Source of the DNA: Epiperipatus broadwayi
Lineage: Eukaryota; Onychophora; Udeonychophora; Euonychophora; Peripatidae
Direction of reading: 5' to 3'
Assembly: GCA_028023455.1 (NCBI GenBank)
Contig: JAQFVV010006505.1
Span: 1,011,616-1,075,615, forward strand
Length of the DNA stretch: 64,000 nt
Positions 33,848-43,810 of this stretch are shown one piece after another. The translations under genes and the position numbers were made by a program. A model generated the notes under the pieces. It was not told the origin of the DNA and ran no database searches. It saw only the letters and a list, made by a program, of their open reading frames with translations. Positions within the stretch are counted from its first letter, which is position 1. Each line of letters begins with the position of its first letter.

Positions 33848-34115
33848 TGATATTATACTCAGTTGGTTAGAGCATTACCTTAGAGATGCAATACTAATGA
33901 ATCTAAGGGTCCAGGTTCAATTTTCATGCTAGTGTTGTCTCTCGTCAGGTCAGCACCACTGGAAGAAGAGGGGAGAATAATATATCTTGAAAAGTTGTAC
34001 ATATTTTAACCTGTGTGTTATTACTGACAGTTGAATGTATTTGGAATATTTAAATGAAGTTAATTTTTTTAAGACATTCAATACTCATATTAGATTATGC
34101 AAATAGTCCAATATA
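33848..34115 (+). repeat. tRNA-derived SINE (second family), direct copy
   Basis: tRNA-like head actcagttggttagagcattacc...ggtccaggttcaattttc (33,857-33,923), body gctagtgttgtctctcgtc and gaagaagaggggag, then gttgaatgtatttggaatatttaaatg. The head resembles an Ile/Arg-type tRNA, but the anticodon arm is not preserved. Confidence 0.8.
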
Positions 34116-34349
34116 TTAATACAACATTTATTCACATATGTTTTATTTATGAAAAAAATATGTCAACAAAAGTTTTATTTATATATAAGAAAACACTTTT
34201 CATATTTCATTGTTTTAATCAGTGAAGTATATTTTTATTTTTCTCCTTTTACTTTCTTTGCATTTCTTCATATATTCATATATATTTACTTACAATAACC
34301 CCTTCATATACACTTTAATGCAAACACTTGTTTTAATGATTTCTTTATT

Positions 34350-34391
34350 TTCCTGACAGTTTCGACTGTCCTGCAGTCTTCATCAGAGGAA
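34350..34391 (-). ncRNA. Hammerhead-like Penelope-terminus motif
   Basis: Minus strand: TTCCT, core CTGATGA, an extra A, stem II GACTG-CAGGA-CAGTC, GAAACTGT, C, AGGAA. The last pairs with TTCCT as stem I. The extra A between core and stem II is atypical and stem III is only about two pairs, so activity is doubtful. Confidence 0.5.
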
Positions 34392-34850
34392 TCTTAAATT
34401 CCTCTACCTTTTAAAATAACAGTGCATTACTTATTTCAATGTGACCATATCATAACCATATTCCAGCACATAAACATGACTATTCTCTCACTATGCATGG
34501 ATTTCATGAACAGCATTTGTTATCACATAATCTAGAGGTATGGAAATATGTGATTCTCCATGTTCATGTTCCCCCATGAAAACAGTCTTAATGTTTATAA
34601 AAATAAAAAATAAAATTATTTTTGTAACAGAAAAATTTGGTACGTTCATAATCAATTAGATTTAGTTGGTAAAAATTAATCTGATAAGAAATCAAAATGA
34701 TTTATTTGTAAATAAATGCATTCCTTTGTAGTTTAGTACAGGGTTTGGGACTGAAAACTAAGACTATTAAAATGATTGCTGCTTATATGAAAATTTTATT
34801 ACTATCTGCTTTCAAAATATGCCTCTAGATAAATAAATAAACTCATTATA
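34392..34850. other. AT-rich stretch, no gene seen
   Basis: No repeat or frame that I can support. Confidence 0.45.
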
Positions 34851-35314
34851 TATATTTAATATTGCATCTAATACTGAAGTGTAGTAAATTGTAAAAAAAA
34901 TGCAAACATCATTTATTAATATATAGTGAATGGAATTAAAACTGACTGATTAAAACTTTCACAGTCTCATTTCTAAATGCTTCAGATTGGCCTATATACA
35001 TACAATTAGGTAAGAAAAATAAGGTGGATTTATTCTTATCTTTCCAAATACTCTATGTTGTGTTTAGAAAGGGAGTGTGTTCATCAGCTTTATGAATTCA
35101 TAAAGCACATGTGTCGGGGTCACTCTTTTAAGACTATAATTGGTGCTAGATAAATAAATAATTAGTTATATATATATATTTAATATTACATCTAATACTG
35201 ACATGCAGTAAATTGTAAAGCATTTTGCAAACATCATTTATTAATATAAAGCAAATAGTTATTAAAAGTGATTGATTAACCTTCAGGCTCTCATTTCTAA
35301 ATGCTTAATATTTA

Positions 35315-35959
35315 AGCCAATAAACATTGCATGATCAGATATTTCTTATGCTTGCACTTCTTCATCATCATCATCAACCATTACCAATCCACTGCAGGAT
35401 GAAGGTCTCTCCAAGTTCAATCTGTCTTCTCCTATCTTTAGCTATTCTTCTCCACATCACCACTGCACACTTTCTCATCTCATCCATCCATCTCACATGT
35501 GGTCTCATTCTGGGTCTTTTACAATCTCTTGGAATCCAGTTTAAGACTTCAATTGTCCATCTATTATCATCTCTTCTAGAAATATGTCCAGCCCAATTCC
35601 ACTTCAATCTTTTAATTTTTTTAATGAGGTCAGTAACAACTGTTTGTTCTCTTATCCATACATTGCATTTTCGAACTCTTCTTGCACTTAACTGTTATTA
35701 AAATAGTCAAAACTCTCTATACGTATTGCCACTCAGTGCAATCCCGAGTAATCAATGGATGCCAGAAGGCTTGTGCATAAAATACACATCTAGTGCCTAG
35801 TCATCCAATATCCCCACTAGTTTCTGACTCGTAGCCTTCATCAGTGAGGAGTCTCGGATCTGAGACCACTGCAGCTGGATCTTAGAATCTAATGCAATCT
35901 GGCATCCATTGATTACTCTGGCTTGCACTGAGTGGCAATACGTATAGGGAGTTTTTGAC
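35315..35959 (-). mobile_element. Foldback hammerhead-family element with 13-bp target duplication
   Basis: It is flanked by tgcttaatattta at 35,302-35,314 and 35,960-35,972. Without the nested LINE it is about 315 bp. On the minus strand the ribozyme core CTGATGA and GAAA are intact with stem III ACTAGT, but the cleavage base and next base (CT) are deleted (GTGGGG instead of GTCTGGGG). A long target duplication of this kind fits reverse-transcription-primed insertion rather than a cut-and-paste MITE. Confidence 0.8.
35360..35680 (-). pseudogene. RTE-type LINE 3' fragment, third copy
   Basis: 321 bp flanked by cttgcactt at 35,351-35,359 and 35,681-35,689. The frame (minus, 35,607-35,374) reads LKWNWAGHISRRDDNRWTIE (first residues in another register), then WIPRDCKRPRMRP and ends at the ATC-repeat tail. 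A clean 5'-truncated LINE insertion. Confidence 0.88.
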
Positions 35960-36120
35960 TGCTTAATATTTACCGCTATATATATATACAAATTTAGATT
36001 AAAAAGATAGGGTGGATTCATCTTATCTTTTTAAAGACTTTTATCTTGTATTTAGAAAGTGAGAATATTCCTCGAGCATTATAAATTCATGCAGCGCATG
36101 TGTCAGAGGAGAGGCGGGTG

Positions 36121-36840
36121 AATCCCTAATGACTGTTACAAACAAAAAAGAAGCAAAACAGATTCCAACTTAAAACTTTAAGGCAATTCATTTTTACAAA
36201 AAATAAAATACAGAGAATAAAGTCTACTAACTATTCTGTGGCAAATATTGTATTTTTATTTCCCCTAATCTTCTCAAAAATTAAATAAATTTAACAATGG
36301 AAAAAATTCTAGCTAAATGTTTATTTAAATTTCTTCTTTAAAAATACAACTAACAGTAGCCAAAAGCAGAAAAAAAAATTAATCCAAACATAAAATGTTC
36401 TATTTAAAACAAAATAATTACAAATAGTCATAATAATTTAATCATGTATGTGTGGAATAAATTGTTCACACACACATACATTAAATAGTTTAATCTTAAA
36501 CAGTTTTTTAGTTTTTATGTTCTGTAAAACTATTTATATATATATATTCATTTTCTTTATTCTGAAATGAGTTTTAAAAAATCAATAATTGTCTTATTAC
36601 TTTAAAAAAAAAAGGAAACAGATTTAAGAATTAAAAGAATGATAATATGCAAAAGGTTCATTGTTAATTAATAATTTTTATTAATCAGTCATTAGACTAG
36701 AGATTATCCAATAATGAAACATATTTCTGTAGTGTAATTTTTGCTACACCACTCTCACACAAGATTGGGACTGGTTTCTATCCCTGTTTAACACCTCGTG
36801 AAGAATTGTTATCATAAACTTATGACGGAAGACAAGTGAA
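36121..36840. other. AT-rich stretch, no gene seen
   Basis: No supportable coding frame; short (CA)n/(TA)n runs only. Confidence 0.45.
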
Positions 36841-36854
36841 GAAGATCTACGATT

Positions 36855-36910
36855 CCACAAGATGCAAATTTCATACTAAACCAGCACTCATCAGTTGGGC
36901 CAGACCACAA
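36855..36910 (-). ncRNA. Hammerhead ribozyme remnant (SINE-like family)
   Basis: Minus strand: CCCAA, core CTGATGA (36,888-36,894), stem II GTGCT-GGTTT-AGTAT, GAAA, then ATTTGCATC and TTG. Core bases are intact but stem III (only A-T and T-A pair) and the outer stem I have decayed. Confidence 0.65.
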
Positions 36911-37533
36911 TCTCTTATACATATCTTTATCATTGCTCAGATGAAAGGGAAAACCCATGAAAGTATAAAGCATTCCTTTAAAGTGTTCTTTAAGAAAGGT
37001 TCCAGTGTACATCTGCCATGCTTGTATTTTTTGACATATTATCACTTGTTGTTCAAATATAAATGAGGAAGAAAACAAAATTATTATTAGTCTTTTTAGT
37101 ACAACCAATAGTATAGTTAGGGAAGATAGGAGAATCATTTGCAAAGATGGCTATTACCACAGAAACTTCTATAATAATTGTCATCAAAAAAGTATCTGAA
37201 AGAATGTCACATCACAAATGTCCATAAGTTATATTCAATGACTACATTGATTAAAATATAATGAATCTATCACATGGAACTTACATTGGCTTAGACTTTG
37301 TCCAGAACAAATGAGAAATGGAGAGTGGATCAACAAGTCAGTAACTGAAATAAATAAATATCAGCAGTTAATTTTCATGTTATCTGAGAAACATGCATGA
37401 CAAAATTTGATTGATATCTGTATGGGGGGGGGATATAATCTAACACTCTTGGATGTGCTAATATAGTCGGAATTTTTATAGGAAGTAGTAATAAAGATTT
37501 TTACTAGATAATAGAGATATATATGAGAGATAG

Positions 37534-37588
37534 TGACTTGGGCCAACTGATGAGTGCTGGTTTAGCACGAAATGCATCTTGGGAGTCA
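37534..37588 (+). ncRNA. Hammerhead ribozyme, type I, intact core
   Basis: TGACT (37,534-37,538), internal loop TGGG, CCAA (37,543-37,546), core CTGATGA (37,547-37,553), stem II GTGCT (37,554-37,558) loop GGTTT, AGCAC (37,564-37,568), GAA (37,569-37,571), stem III ATG/CAT (37,572-37,577), cleavage base C (37,578), TTGG (37,579-37,582), G, AGTCA (37,584-37,588). Stem II is five perfect pairs with the canonical G-C closure. TTGG-CCAA and AGTCA-TGACT give stem I with a 1/4-nt internal loop, where natural hammerheads contact loop II. Stem III of three pairs without loop is minimal, as in ribozymes that work as dimers. Confidence 0.9.
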
Positions 37589-37599
37589 TTTGTCTTTTA

Positions 37600-38550
37600 T
37601 TATATCTTTATTTATATGAATTTGAAAAGAATTGGGGGAAGTGTGGAGGTGTTTATTATATCTATAAAGATATTACATACGGGACAGAGAAAGGTGAATA
37701 CTCCGTGTGTGTAAATTTAAAAAATCAGATATATTAATATTTAACTGAGGTTTAAAGTTTATATCTGTGCTAGAGATAATCTCTAGTTTCGAAAATGATT
37801 AGTAATAATCATTAGTGTATTTATCTGAAATGGATGGCGTCAAAGTTGTGAGTGGAGGGAGTTTGACAATGGTAAATGAAAATGTAACAATTAGATAAAA
37901 CAACAACAAAATTTTTAGAAAGGATATAAAACAGTCAATTCAATAGTTAGTAAGAAAATTAAAAGTAAATCCAACAATTCAAAAATATGCTCTTATCGTG
38001 TAGCAAAGATAATGAAACAAAACAGTCTAACAGAGGTACTTAATTAAGAATTAATAATATACCTCATAAAGTCATCGCCATCAGGAAAAAATCAAAATGC
38101 TAATAAAAGATAATGATTCGACATTTTGACAATTATTAAAAATTCCTGTTTTAAAATAACCATATTAGTTAATAACATTTCTTTCATTAACATATATATT
38201 GCTTCTAATATATTACATAAAATCATCTTCATTAGAATAGATCAAAATGTTAAAACTGGAAGTGATAATAAAAGATGAAAATTAATTATGTAAATATGAG
38301 TTTGTAAAAGCCACATTTTTAGAGTTTGATTTTGAATATTATATAATGATTTGAATACATGATTCTACTAGAAAAAATGCCAAAAATTTACTATAAAGAA
38401 TACTTGATATGATATTAGTAAATGTAAAATGATTGACAGCAGTACAATAATGTCAAATGTTTTAGAGACATATATGTGGATCAGTACTAACTAATTATAG
38501 GTATAGAACAAATATTCAAAAAATTAAAGAAGACATCTTTTTCTGTGAAA
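37600..38550. other. AT-rich stretch, no gene seen
   Basis: A-rich on the plus strand with several short frames; might be old LINE ORF1 debris, but no motif supports that. Confidence 0.4.
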
Positions 38551-38554
38551 TAAA

Positions 38555-38622
38555 ACAGTTGGCCCAGGTTAGTGGGTTCGCTTCCTGGCTGACGCTATGA
38601 CACGTGATAAAAAAAATCTAAC
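38555..38622 (+). repeat. tRNA-derived SINE, 3' part
   Basis: B-box-like gtgggttcgcttcc followed by tggctgacgctatgacac and an A-tail; the 5' part with the A box is missing. Confidence 0.65.
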
Positions 38623-38964
38623 CAAGATAGCAGAAATAAAAATAAAATAAAAATACTACCCACTGCTAAAAAAGAAAACAATAACTATAACAACTAGATT
38701 CAAAATTTGAACATTTCAATAAGGAAACTATTATTGTGGCTATACCAAAAAAAAAAAAAAATTTAAAAAGAATTGTATCATATGACACCCCGCCCCCCAT
38801 TGCAACTAATACTAGAAAAGTGAATGTTGATAAAAACTGTTCAAAAATATTAGAAAACAAATGCAATAGTATAGACAATACAATCAGAAAGGATAAGCTT
38901 GACGTGCAATGTAGAGAAATAAACAGTGTCTTAATAAATGCAAATTCAGAGAAATATATAAAAA

Positions 38965-39080
38965 ATACCACATGATCACCATTTCTTATGCTTGCTTATA
39001 ACTGTTATTAAAACAGGCAAAACTCTCTATATGTATTGCTACTCAGTGCAAGCCAGAGTAATCAATGGATGCCTACTGTA
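38965..39080 (-). repeat. Foldback hammerhead-family repeat, terminal fragment
   Basis: It reads ccacatgatcaccatttcttatgcttg, aactgttattaaaacaggcaaaactc, tattgctactcagtgcaagc and atcaatggatgcc, then breaks off before the ribozyme. Confidence 0.7.
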
Positions 39081-39640
39081 TGAAGAGTTTAGCCTCTATG
39101 TAAAAATCAAAGTAACCCTTTTCCGCCTTTTTCGAGGCTCCTGCGTGCTTCTTTTTAAAAATTTTTTAGGTAGTGTATAAGTGTTTTAAATTTGAGGGGT
39201 CTCTTATTATTTATAAAAAAAAAAAAAAAAAAAATTTAAATAAAAAAAAAAAGAATTTTGTTTTCTTTCGAAAAAGAATTGTTGAGAAAAAGAAAAAAAA
39301 ACAGAAAAAAAAAAAAAAAAAAATTTAATTTTTATTATTAAAAAAAAAATAAAAAAAAAAAAAAAAAAAAGTTAATTGCTTAGTTGTTTTGACCATTATG
39401 GTTGACTTTGAAAATGATATTCAGCACTGAACATGTATTATGCTTGTATTAAATATTTTTTAATATTTTCTTCCCACACACATCATTTGTATTCTCTTTA
39501 ATTAACAATATTTTACATACAAAGTTTGGTATAGCTATTAAAGAAAATAATAATATTCATATCTTTCTGGTCAAAAAACAATATTTTTAAAATCCCCCCT
39601 GCTTTTTTAATTTCAGTAAATAAATATTCTTTTTTTTCTC
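39081..39640. other. Low-complexity A-rich tract and AT-rich DNA
   Basis: 39,216-39,370 consists mostly of A-runs of 10-20 bases broken by short T or G words. No gene seen. Confidence 0.7.
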
Positions 39641-39642
39641 AT

Positions 39643-39736
39643 GTGTCATAGCATAAGCCAGGAAGTGAACCCACTAAACAGGAACAACTGCTTGTAAAGC
39701 AACTGTTGCTGACCTCTCGACCACCAATGCTTTTTG
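39643..39736 (-). repeat. tRNA-derived SINE
   Basis: The minus strand starts agcattggtggtcgagaggtc, with B-box-like gtgggttcacttcctgg and gctatgacacatgag plus A-tail; matches 14,023-14,131. Confidence 0.75.
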
Positions 39737-40060
39737 ATACCAAACTGAAGTTATCACATTATATATTTTTTATTATTATTCATAAATAAATAAATTCTAA
39801 CATGAAACTATTTTTTGTTATATGGTTTAAACAATGCAGGCTTCTGAAAAGGAATTTGTTGTTAACCAAAAAAAACACAATTTAATGGCTATTTAAGGGC
39901 TTTAAAGGAATAAAAAGGGCAAATTTCTGATGTTCTTTTTATATGTTCTTGTCATTGCAGCTGTTACTATTATGTGATGTCATAAAATAATTGATCATGG
40001 TTGGGCTGCTTACATATACCATTTACAACTTTCTTAAACACTTCAACAATATTATTTTTT

Positions 40061-40227
40061 ATCAAAACTTTATACAGTTTCAACTGTTCTGCAGTCATCA
40101 TCAGAGCTACAATATCCAAATATATAATTATACAATTAATATTTATATCAAAACTTTATTCTTACAGTTTTGACTGTCCTGCAGTCATCAGAGCTATAAT
40201 ATCCAAATATATAATTATACAATTAAT
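40061..40227 (-). repeat. Two tandem Penelope-terminus-like motifs, about 83-bp period
   Basis: Units 40,061-40,143 and 40,144-40,227 share tatcaaaactttat, acagttt(c/t)(a/g)actgt, ctgcagtcatc, agagct and caatatccaaatatataatta-type words. Minus strand CTGATGA...CAGTYRAAACTGT, as at 10.45 and 34.35 kb. The second unit lost three bases of the core (CTGATGACTG). Confidence 0.65.
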
Positions 40228-40427
40228 ACATTTTATACACATATTTCTATATTTATAATTTTATATACAAATAAAACAAACATTTTAACCTGATCATTAT
40301 AAATAATCATTTTCCATTTTATTACTTTACTCTTAATTAATTTTAACCACATTAATTTTTATATTATTTTATTTTATTTTAAAAACTATTTATTATAATT
40401 TTAATTTTAAAATACTTTTTTTCATAT

Positions 40428-40522
40428 GTCATAGCATTGGCCGAGGAGGCAAACCCACACCCGTCTGCAACCAACTACTTGCTTGCAAGGCAGGTATGAT
40501 GACCTGTTGACTAACAATGCTT
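40428..40522 (-). repeat. tRNA-derived SINE, diverged
   Basis: Minus strand agcattgttagtcaacaggtca...gtgggtttgcctcctcggccaatgctatgacatatg plus A-tail. Same family as 25,433-25,526 (both have the ttggttgcagacgg insertion). Confidence 0.65.
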
Positions 40523-41249
40523 TCTACTGTTTTATATATATTATTTTCTTATTATCTTTTTACTTATATTTTTAATCAATTTCTAACCTTTTTTTATTTT
40601 TATTATACATTTTTTATAATTAACTATTAAATTCACATTACAAATTACATCTCTTTATAATCCTATTTCTAAAACCCAAATGATAATTTTTTTAAAATTT
40701 TTATACTTGCTTAACACCTCCCTCTATTGGCATTCATTTCAACTTTGTTCTTTTAATCTCTTTCTTATTCAAACTATTATTAATAATACTTGTTTATAAA
40801 ATTATTATCTTTACCCCAAAATCCCTATTAAGATTTGGTTTTATATTTTTAATATTACATCAGTAAGCATGGTGAGTTTATTGTTTTTTTAAATCTTTAA
40901 AGTTTAAAACCAAGAACTACTGTGGTCTTTTTTTCAATTGCCTGATAATTCTTGACTGTAACATAAGTTTTTTTGAAGGCAGGATGAATGAATATCTGCT
41001 TGACCTTTTTAAATATCATGACAGATAAAATAAATTATGGTTTTATTGTCAGGAGGCTGTAAAGTTGTTAGAAGAAAATAAGACTATGAAAACAATATCT
41101 TTGTAGTGAAAGAAAAGTTATTACCACAATAAGAAGAAAATATGGAAGTATTATTAAAAAAAGAAAAGAATAAAATATGTGGAATAAAAACTTATAGAAT
41201 AATAAAATCAAGACAGCAAAAGAAACCATTACAATTAGTACATCTTCTG
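40523..41249. other. AT-rich stretch, no gene seen
   Basis: No supportable feature. Confidence 0.4.
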
Positions 41250-41640
41250 AATCACCAATTATTTTATATGAAGAAGTATGATATGCAGTTAAATGTATAA
41301 AGAAGAGAACAGCTTCAGAAAATGGAATTATTATTGATACCTTAAAAAAGATGAAGAAATAGAAAGATTATCATCAAAGTTATACATCAAGTTATAAATG
41401 ATAAAGATATATCTGATGATTAGAATAATGCATATTGATATTTACAAAGAATGATAAAAACATTAGAAAATACACATCTGAAAACTGAAACAACTATAAA
41501 TAAATAATAATAATGACACAAATAAAACAGATGATTGCTAAAAGCAGAAACAATAGTAGCTTTTAGTCAACAAAGAAGTGTGATATATCTTGATTGGATA
41601 CTGCTTACAGATTATCACAGAGAGTCCTCATATTTAAACC
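41250..41640 (+). pseudogene. Probable RTE-type LINE reverse transcriptase remnant
   Basis: Between 41,250 and 41,350 one frame reads TSSESPIILYEEV, then AVKCIKKRTASENGIIIDTL, which has the spacing of the RT segment ALKxMKNNKAPGxDGI in RTE/jockey-like LINEs. Stops and shifts surround it; the catalytic box is not found. Confidence 0.4.
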
Positions 41641-42480
41641 ACATTACATTATTCATCATCAATAAAACTTGAATGTAACTTGAGATGAGTAGTCAATTAG
41701 CAAGCAATGTGCTAGTTATATAAATCGAGAGTAAAACTCTTTATATTATCTAGATAATAAAAGTCTGAAATCAAACAAACAACAATTTAAGCAATAAATT
41801 TTGATTTAATATTTTTGAAACGCAATAATTTGACATAATTTCTTAAATCGCCTAATACTGAAAATCAAAATCTCTTAATTTGTTAATAAGTTTTCACGTC
41901 TCAATAAAATTTAAATTAAAAATCGTAAAATTCGATCAAAAATAATTCTAATTTTCAATTAAAGACAAAATAAAAATTTAACGGTAAAATAATCATATAT
42001 ATATATATATATACATCATTAAATCATTGATTTTAACTGACTTTGCATAATTTGATGAGTTCATAATCAGTGGATAGAAACCGGTTCTGTCATTTCCAAG
42101 ACTCATATTTTTAATGAATTCCCAAGCAAAAAAATATTCAATCATTTGTTTACTTTTTGAAGTGTATACTTATATCAACAATGCAGTTGTTGCAAACTGT
42201 TAATTTGTTTCCATTTAAATGGTATAATTATCATGTGATAATATTTGTGTATCTACATTTTCTGTTTCTGTTATCAAAATCATTCAAAATTTTTGCATTT
42301 TTAATTTTTGTTATTAAATTTCCAATGGTTCGACGTTTTTATATATACACACTGAAATTATATGCATGTACTGTATTTTAAAATCCTGAACGTACCCTAT
42401 ATATAAAGGTATCAAAACTTAGAAATTTTATAATAATTAACTTTACATTGAACAGGCTTAAACCTGCATTTATATATGTA
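41641..42480. other. AT-rich stretch, no gene seen
   Basis: A 74-codon hydrophobic frame at 42,157-42,381 looks like chance in T-rich DNA. A (TA)n run lies near 41,995-42,015. Confidence 0.45.
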
Positions 42481-42680
42481 ATATATGCGCTATTCGAACT
42501 CAGACTTTCACACGACCCACACTACTTTCAGTGCCATCTCATATTGCGGACCCACCTGATCACACACGTGTTGAAAAGATAAATAATCACCAATATACGT
42601 ATTTCATACTAAACCAACAATCATCAGTTGGTCTAGATTACTATCCTCACACATATATACAATCAGTGCTCATGAAAAAA
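42480..42680 (-). repeat. SINE-like hammerhead repeat, near full-length core copy
   Basis: On the minus strand: ribozyme (42,584-42,640), then gattatttatcttttcaacacgtg, a tRNA-like stretch with tgagatggcactgaaag, and a B-box-like tctgagttcgaat at its end (42,489-42,501). The layout, ribozyme followed by a Pol III-type B box, is that of schistosome SM-alpha elements. Confidence 0.75.
42584..42640 (-). ncRNA. Hammerhead ribozyme, type I, intact core, weak stem II
   Basis: Minus strand: TAATC, bulge TAGA, CCAA, core CTGATGA (42,621-42,627), stem II TTGTT-GGTTT-AGTAT, GAA, stem III ATAC/GTAT (perfect four-pair palindrome), cleavage base A (42,594), TTGG, T, GATTA. Stem I GATTA/TAATC is perfect. 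Stem II has a T-T at its base and wobble pairs, the only serious damage. Confidence 0.82.
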
Positions 42681-42764
42681 ATATTTGTTTGAAATAACAG
42701 AAACAGAAAAATGTATATATAAAAGTAATATATACACATATACATATATATCATTAAAAACAGT

Positions 42765-42925
42765 CAACACTTAGTCAATCCCAATATCAATAACAATTTT
42801 AAACTGTTGTCAAGGCAACCATCTTTTAACAATAAAGGCGGATTTTCATCTTTATTAATGGTATTTATACAGACACTAAAGATTGCAACTTGACAACAGA
42901 TAAATTATTGATACATTATTACATA
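42765..42925 (-). repeat. Dispersed repeat, inverted relative of the 14-kb tandem repeat
   Basis: cagtcaacacttagtcaatcccaatatcaataac...gttgtcaaggcaacc...aacaataaaggcgg...cactaaagattgcaac is the reverse complement of 14,330-14,510. Confidence 0.7.
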
Positions 42926-43480
42926 TATATATATATACTTACACACAGAAATTTATATATAAGATTAATTTAATGAAAGGTATCAAGTTATCACATAGGT
43001 GTAGAAATTCAGCTATTAATAATTCTAAGTCACCTAAAAAATGAAGATTGTTTACAAAACATGTATGGCAAAAGAGACTAGTGTGAATTTTTGCACTAGC
43101 ACACAATTGCCAATAATGAGTTGAGATAAGAAAGACATTGACAAAAGTCAAAACATTTGTGTATGTATATATGAAATTAGCATAGCTAAATGTATATGTA
43201 ATTAAATGGATTAAACAGCTCTTCCTCAGGCTATGAATAGGCATCACTCTCTTAGCAAAGGAAAAATTGAATAAATTCAACTACTCTTTTAATCTTTTTA
43301 TGTTTGTAAGCCTATTCTTGCCAATATTGGTGGAAGTTCAAAGTGTACTTAGTATATTTGCTAAATAAAAATATGACTTTAACTGTAATTAACGAAGACA
43401 GTCTTATTCTTAATAACTTTGTTTTAATAATTGCAAATATGAAATTAACATAGCTTAATAAGACCATCGACACATCACAT
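42926..43480. other. AT-rich stretch, no gene seen
   Basis: The 113-codon minus-strand frame (43,280-42,939) has no recognisable motif and no supporting context. Confidence 0.4.
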
Positions 43481-43810
43481 GATTACCATTTCATATGTTT
43501 ACACATGCTGCTAATAAGAGCACCAAATTATCCATACAGTAGTGCCACCAAAAGCAAGCTTTTGTAATCAATGGATACAGGGACATTTATGCATATAAGA
43601 ATTTTATGCACAAACCTTCCTGCATCTACTGATTGCAAAGGCCTCCTCTTGGTGGCACTATGCACAAACCTTTCTGCATATATTGATTACAAAGGCTTGC
43701 ACTTGGTCACACTATGCACAGACTTTCCTGCATCCATTGATTACAAAGGCTTGCACTTGGTGGCACTACAGTATGGAGAGCTTGATACTCTTATTAACAT
43801 AGCTTAATGT
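43480..43810. repeat. Foldback hammerhead-family repeat with triplicated 66-bp segment
   Basis: Outer parts (tacagtagtgccaccaaaagcaagc...atcaatggat / atccattgattacaaaggcttgcacttggtggcactacagta) are inverted. The segment tgcacaaaccttcctgcatctactgattg...ggtggcacta occurs three times in tandem at about 43,612-43,775 (period about 66-67 bp). The ribozyme part is absent. The open frame across it is a by-product. Confidence 0.7.

Larger units (their letters stand above)
34852..36120. repeat. Tandem duplication of a 280-bp unit, second unit with nested insertions
   Basis: Unit 1 (34,852-35,130) and unit 2 (35,168-35,301 plus 35,973-36,110) share tttaatatt(g/a)catctaatactga, ctcatttctaaatgctt, aggtggatt..cttatcttt and gcacatgtgtc. 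Unit 2 is split by the foldback element 35,315-35,959, itself split by a LINE at 35,360-35,680. Three insertion layers can be read. Confidence 0.75.

Noticed and set aside
35315-35959. Classical MITE
   Set aside because: The 13-bp target duplication and hammerhead remnant fit a retro-inserted element better than a cut-and-paste one.
38736-38975. 79-codon Lys/Asn-rich protein
   Set aside because: Starts in an A-run, has no motif, and lies among repeat debris; kept as unassigned sequence.
42939-43280. 113-codon minus-strand gene
   Set aside because: Hydrophobic, low-complexity residues in T-rich sequence with no recognisable domain; probably chance.
43571-43807. Gene for a 78-residue Cys-containing repeat protein
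   Set aside because: The frame only mirrors the 66-67-bp DNA triplication within a foldback repeat; 66-67 bp is not consistently a multiple of three.
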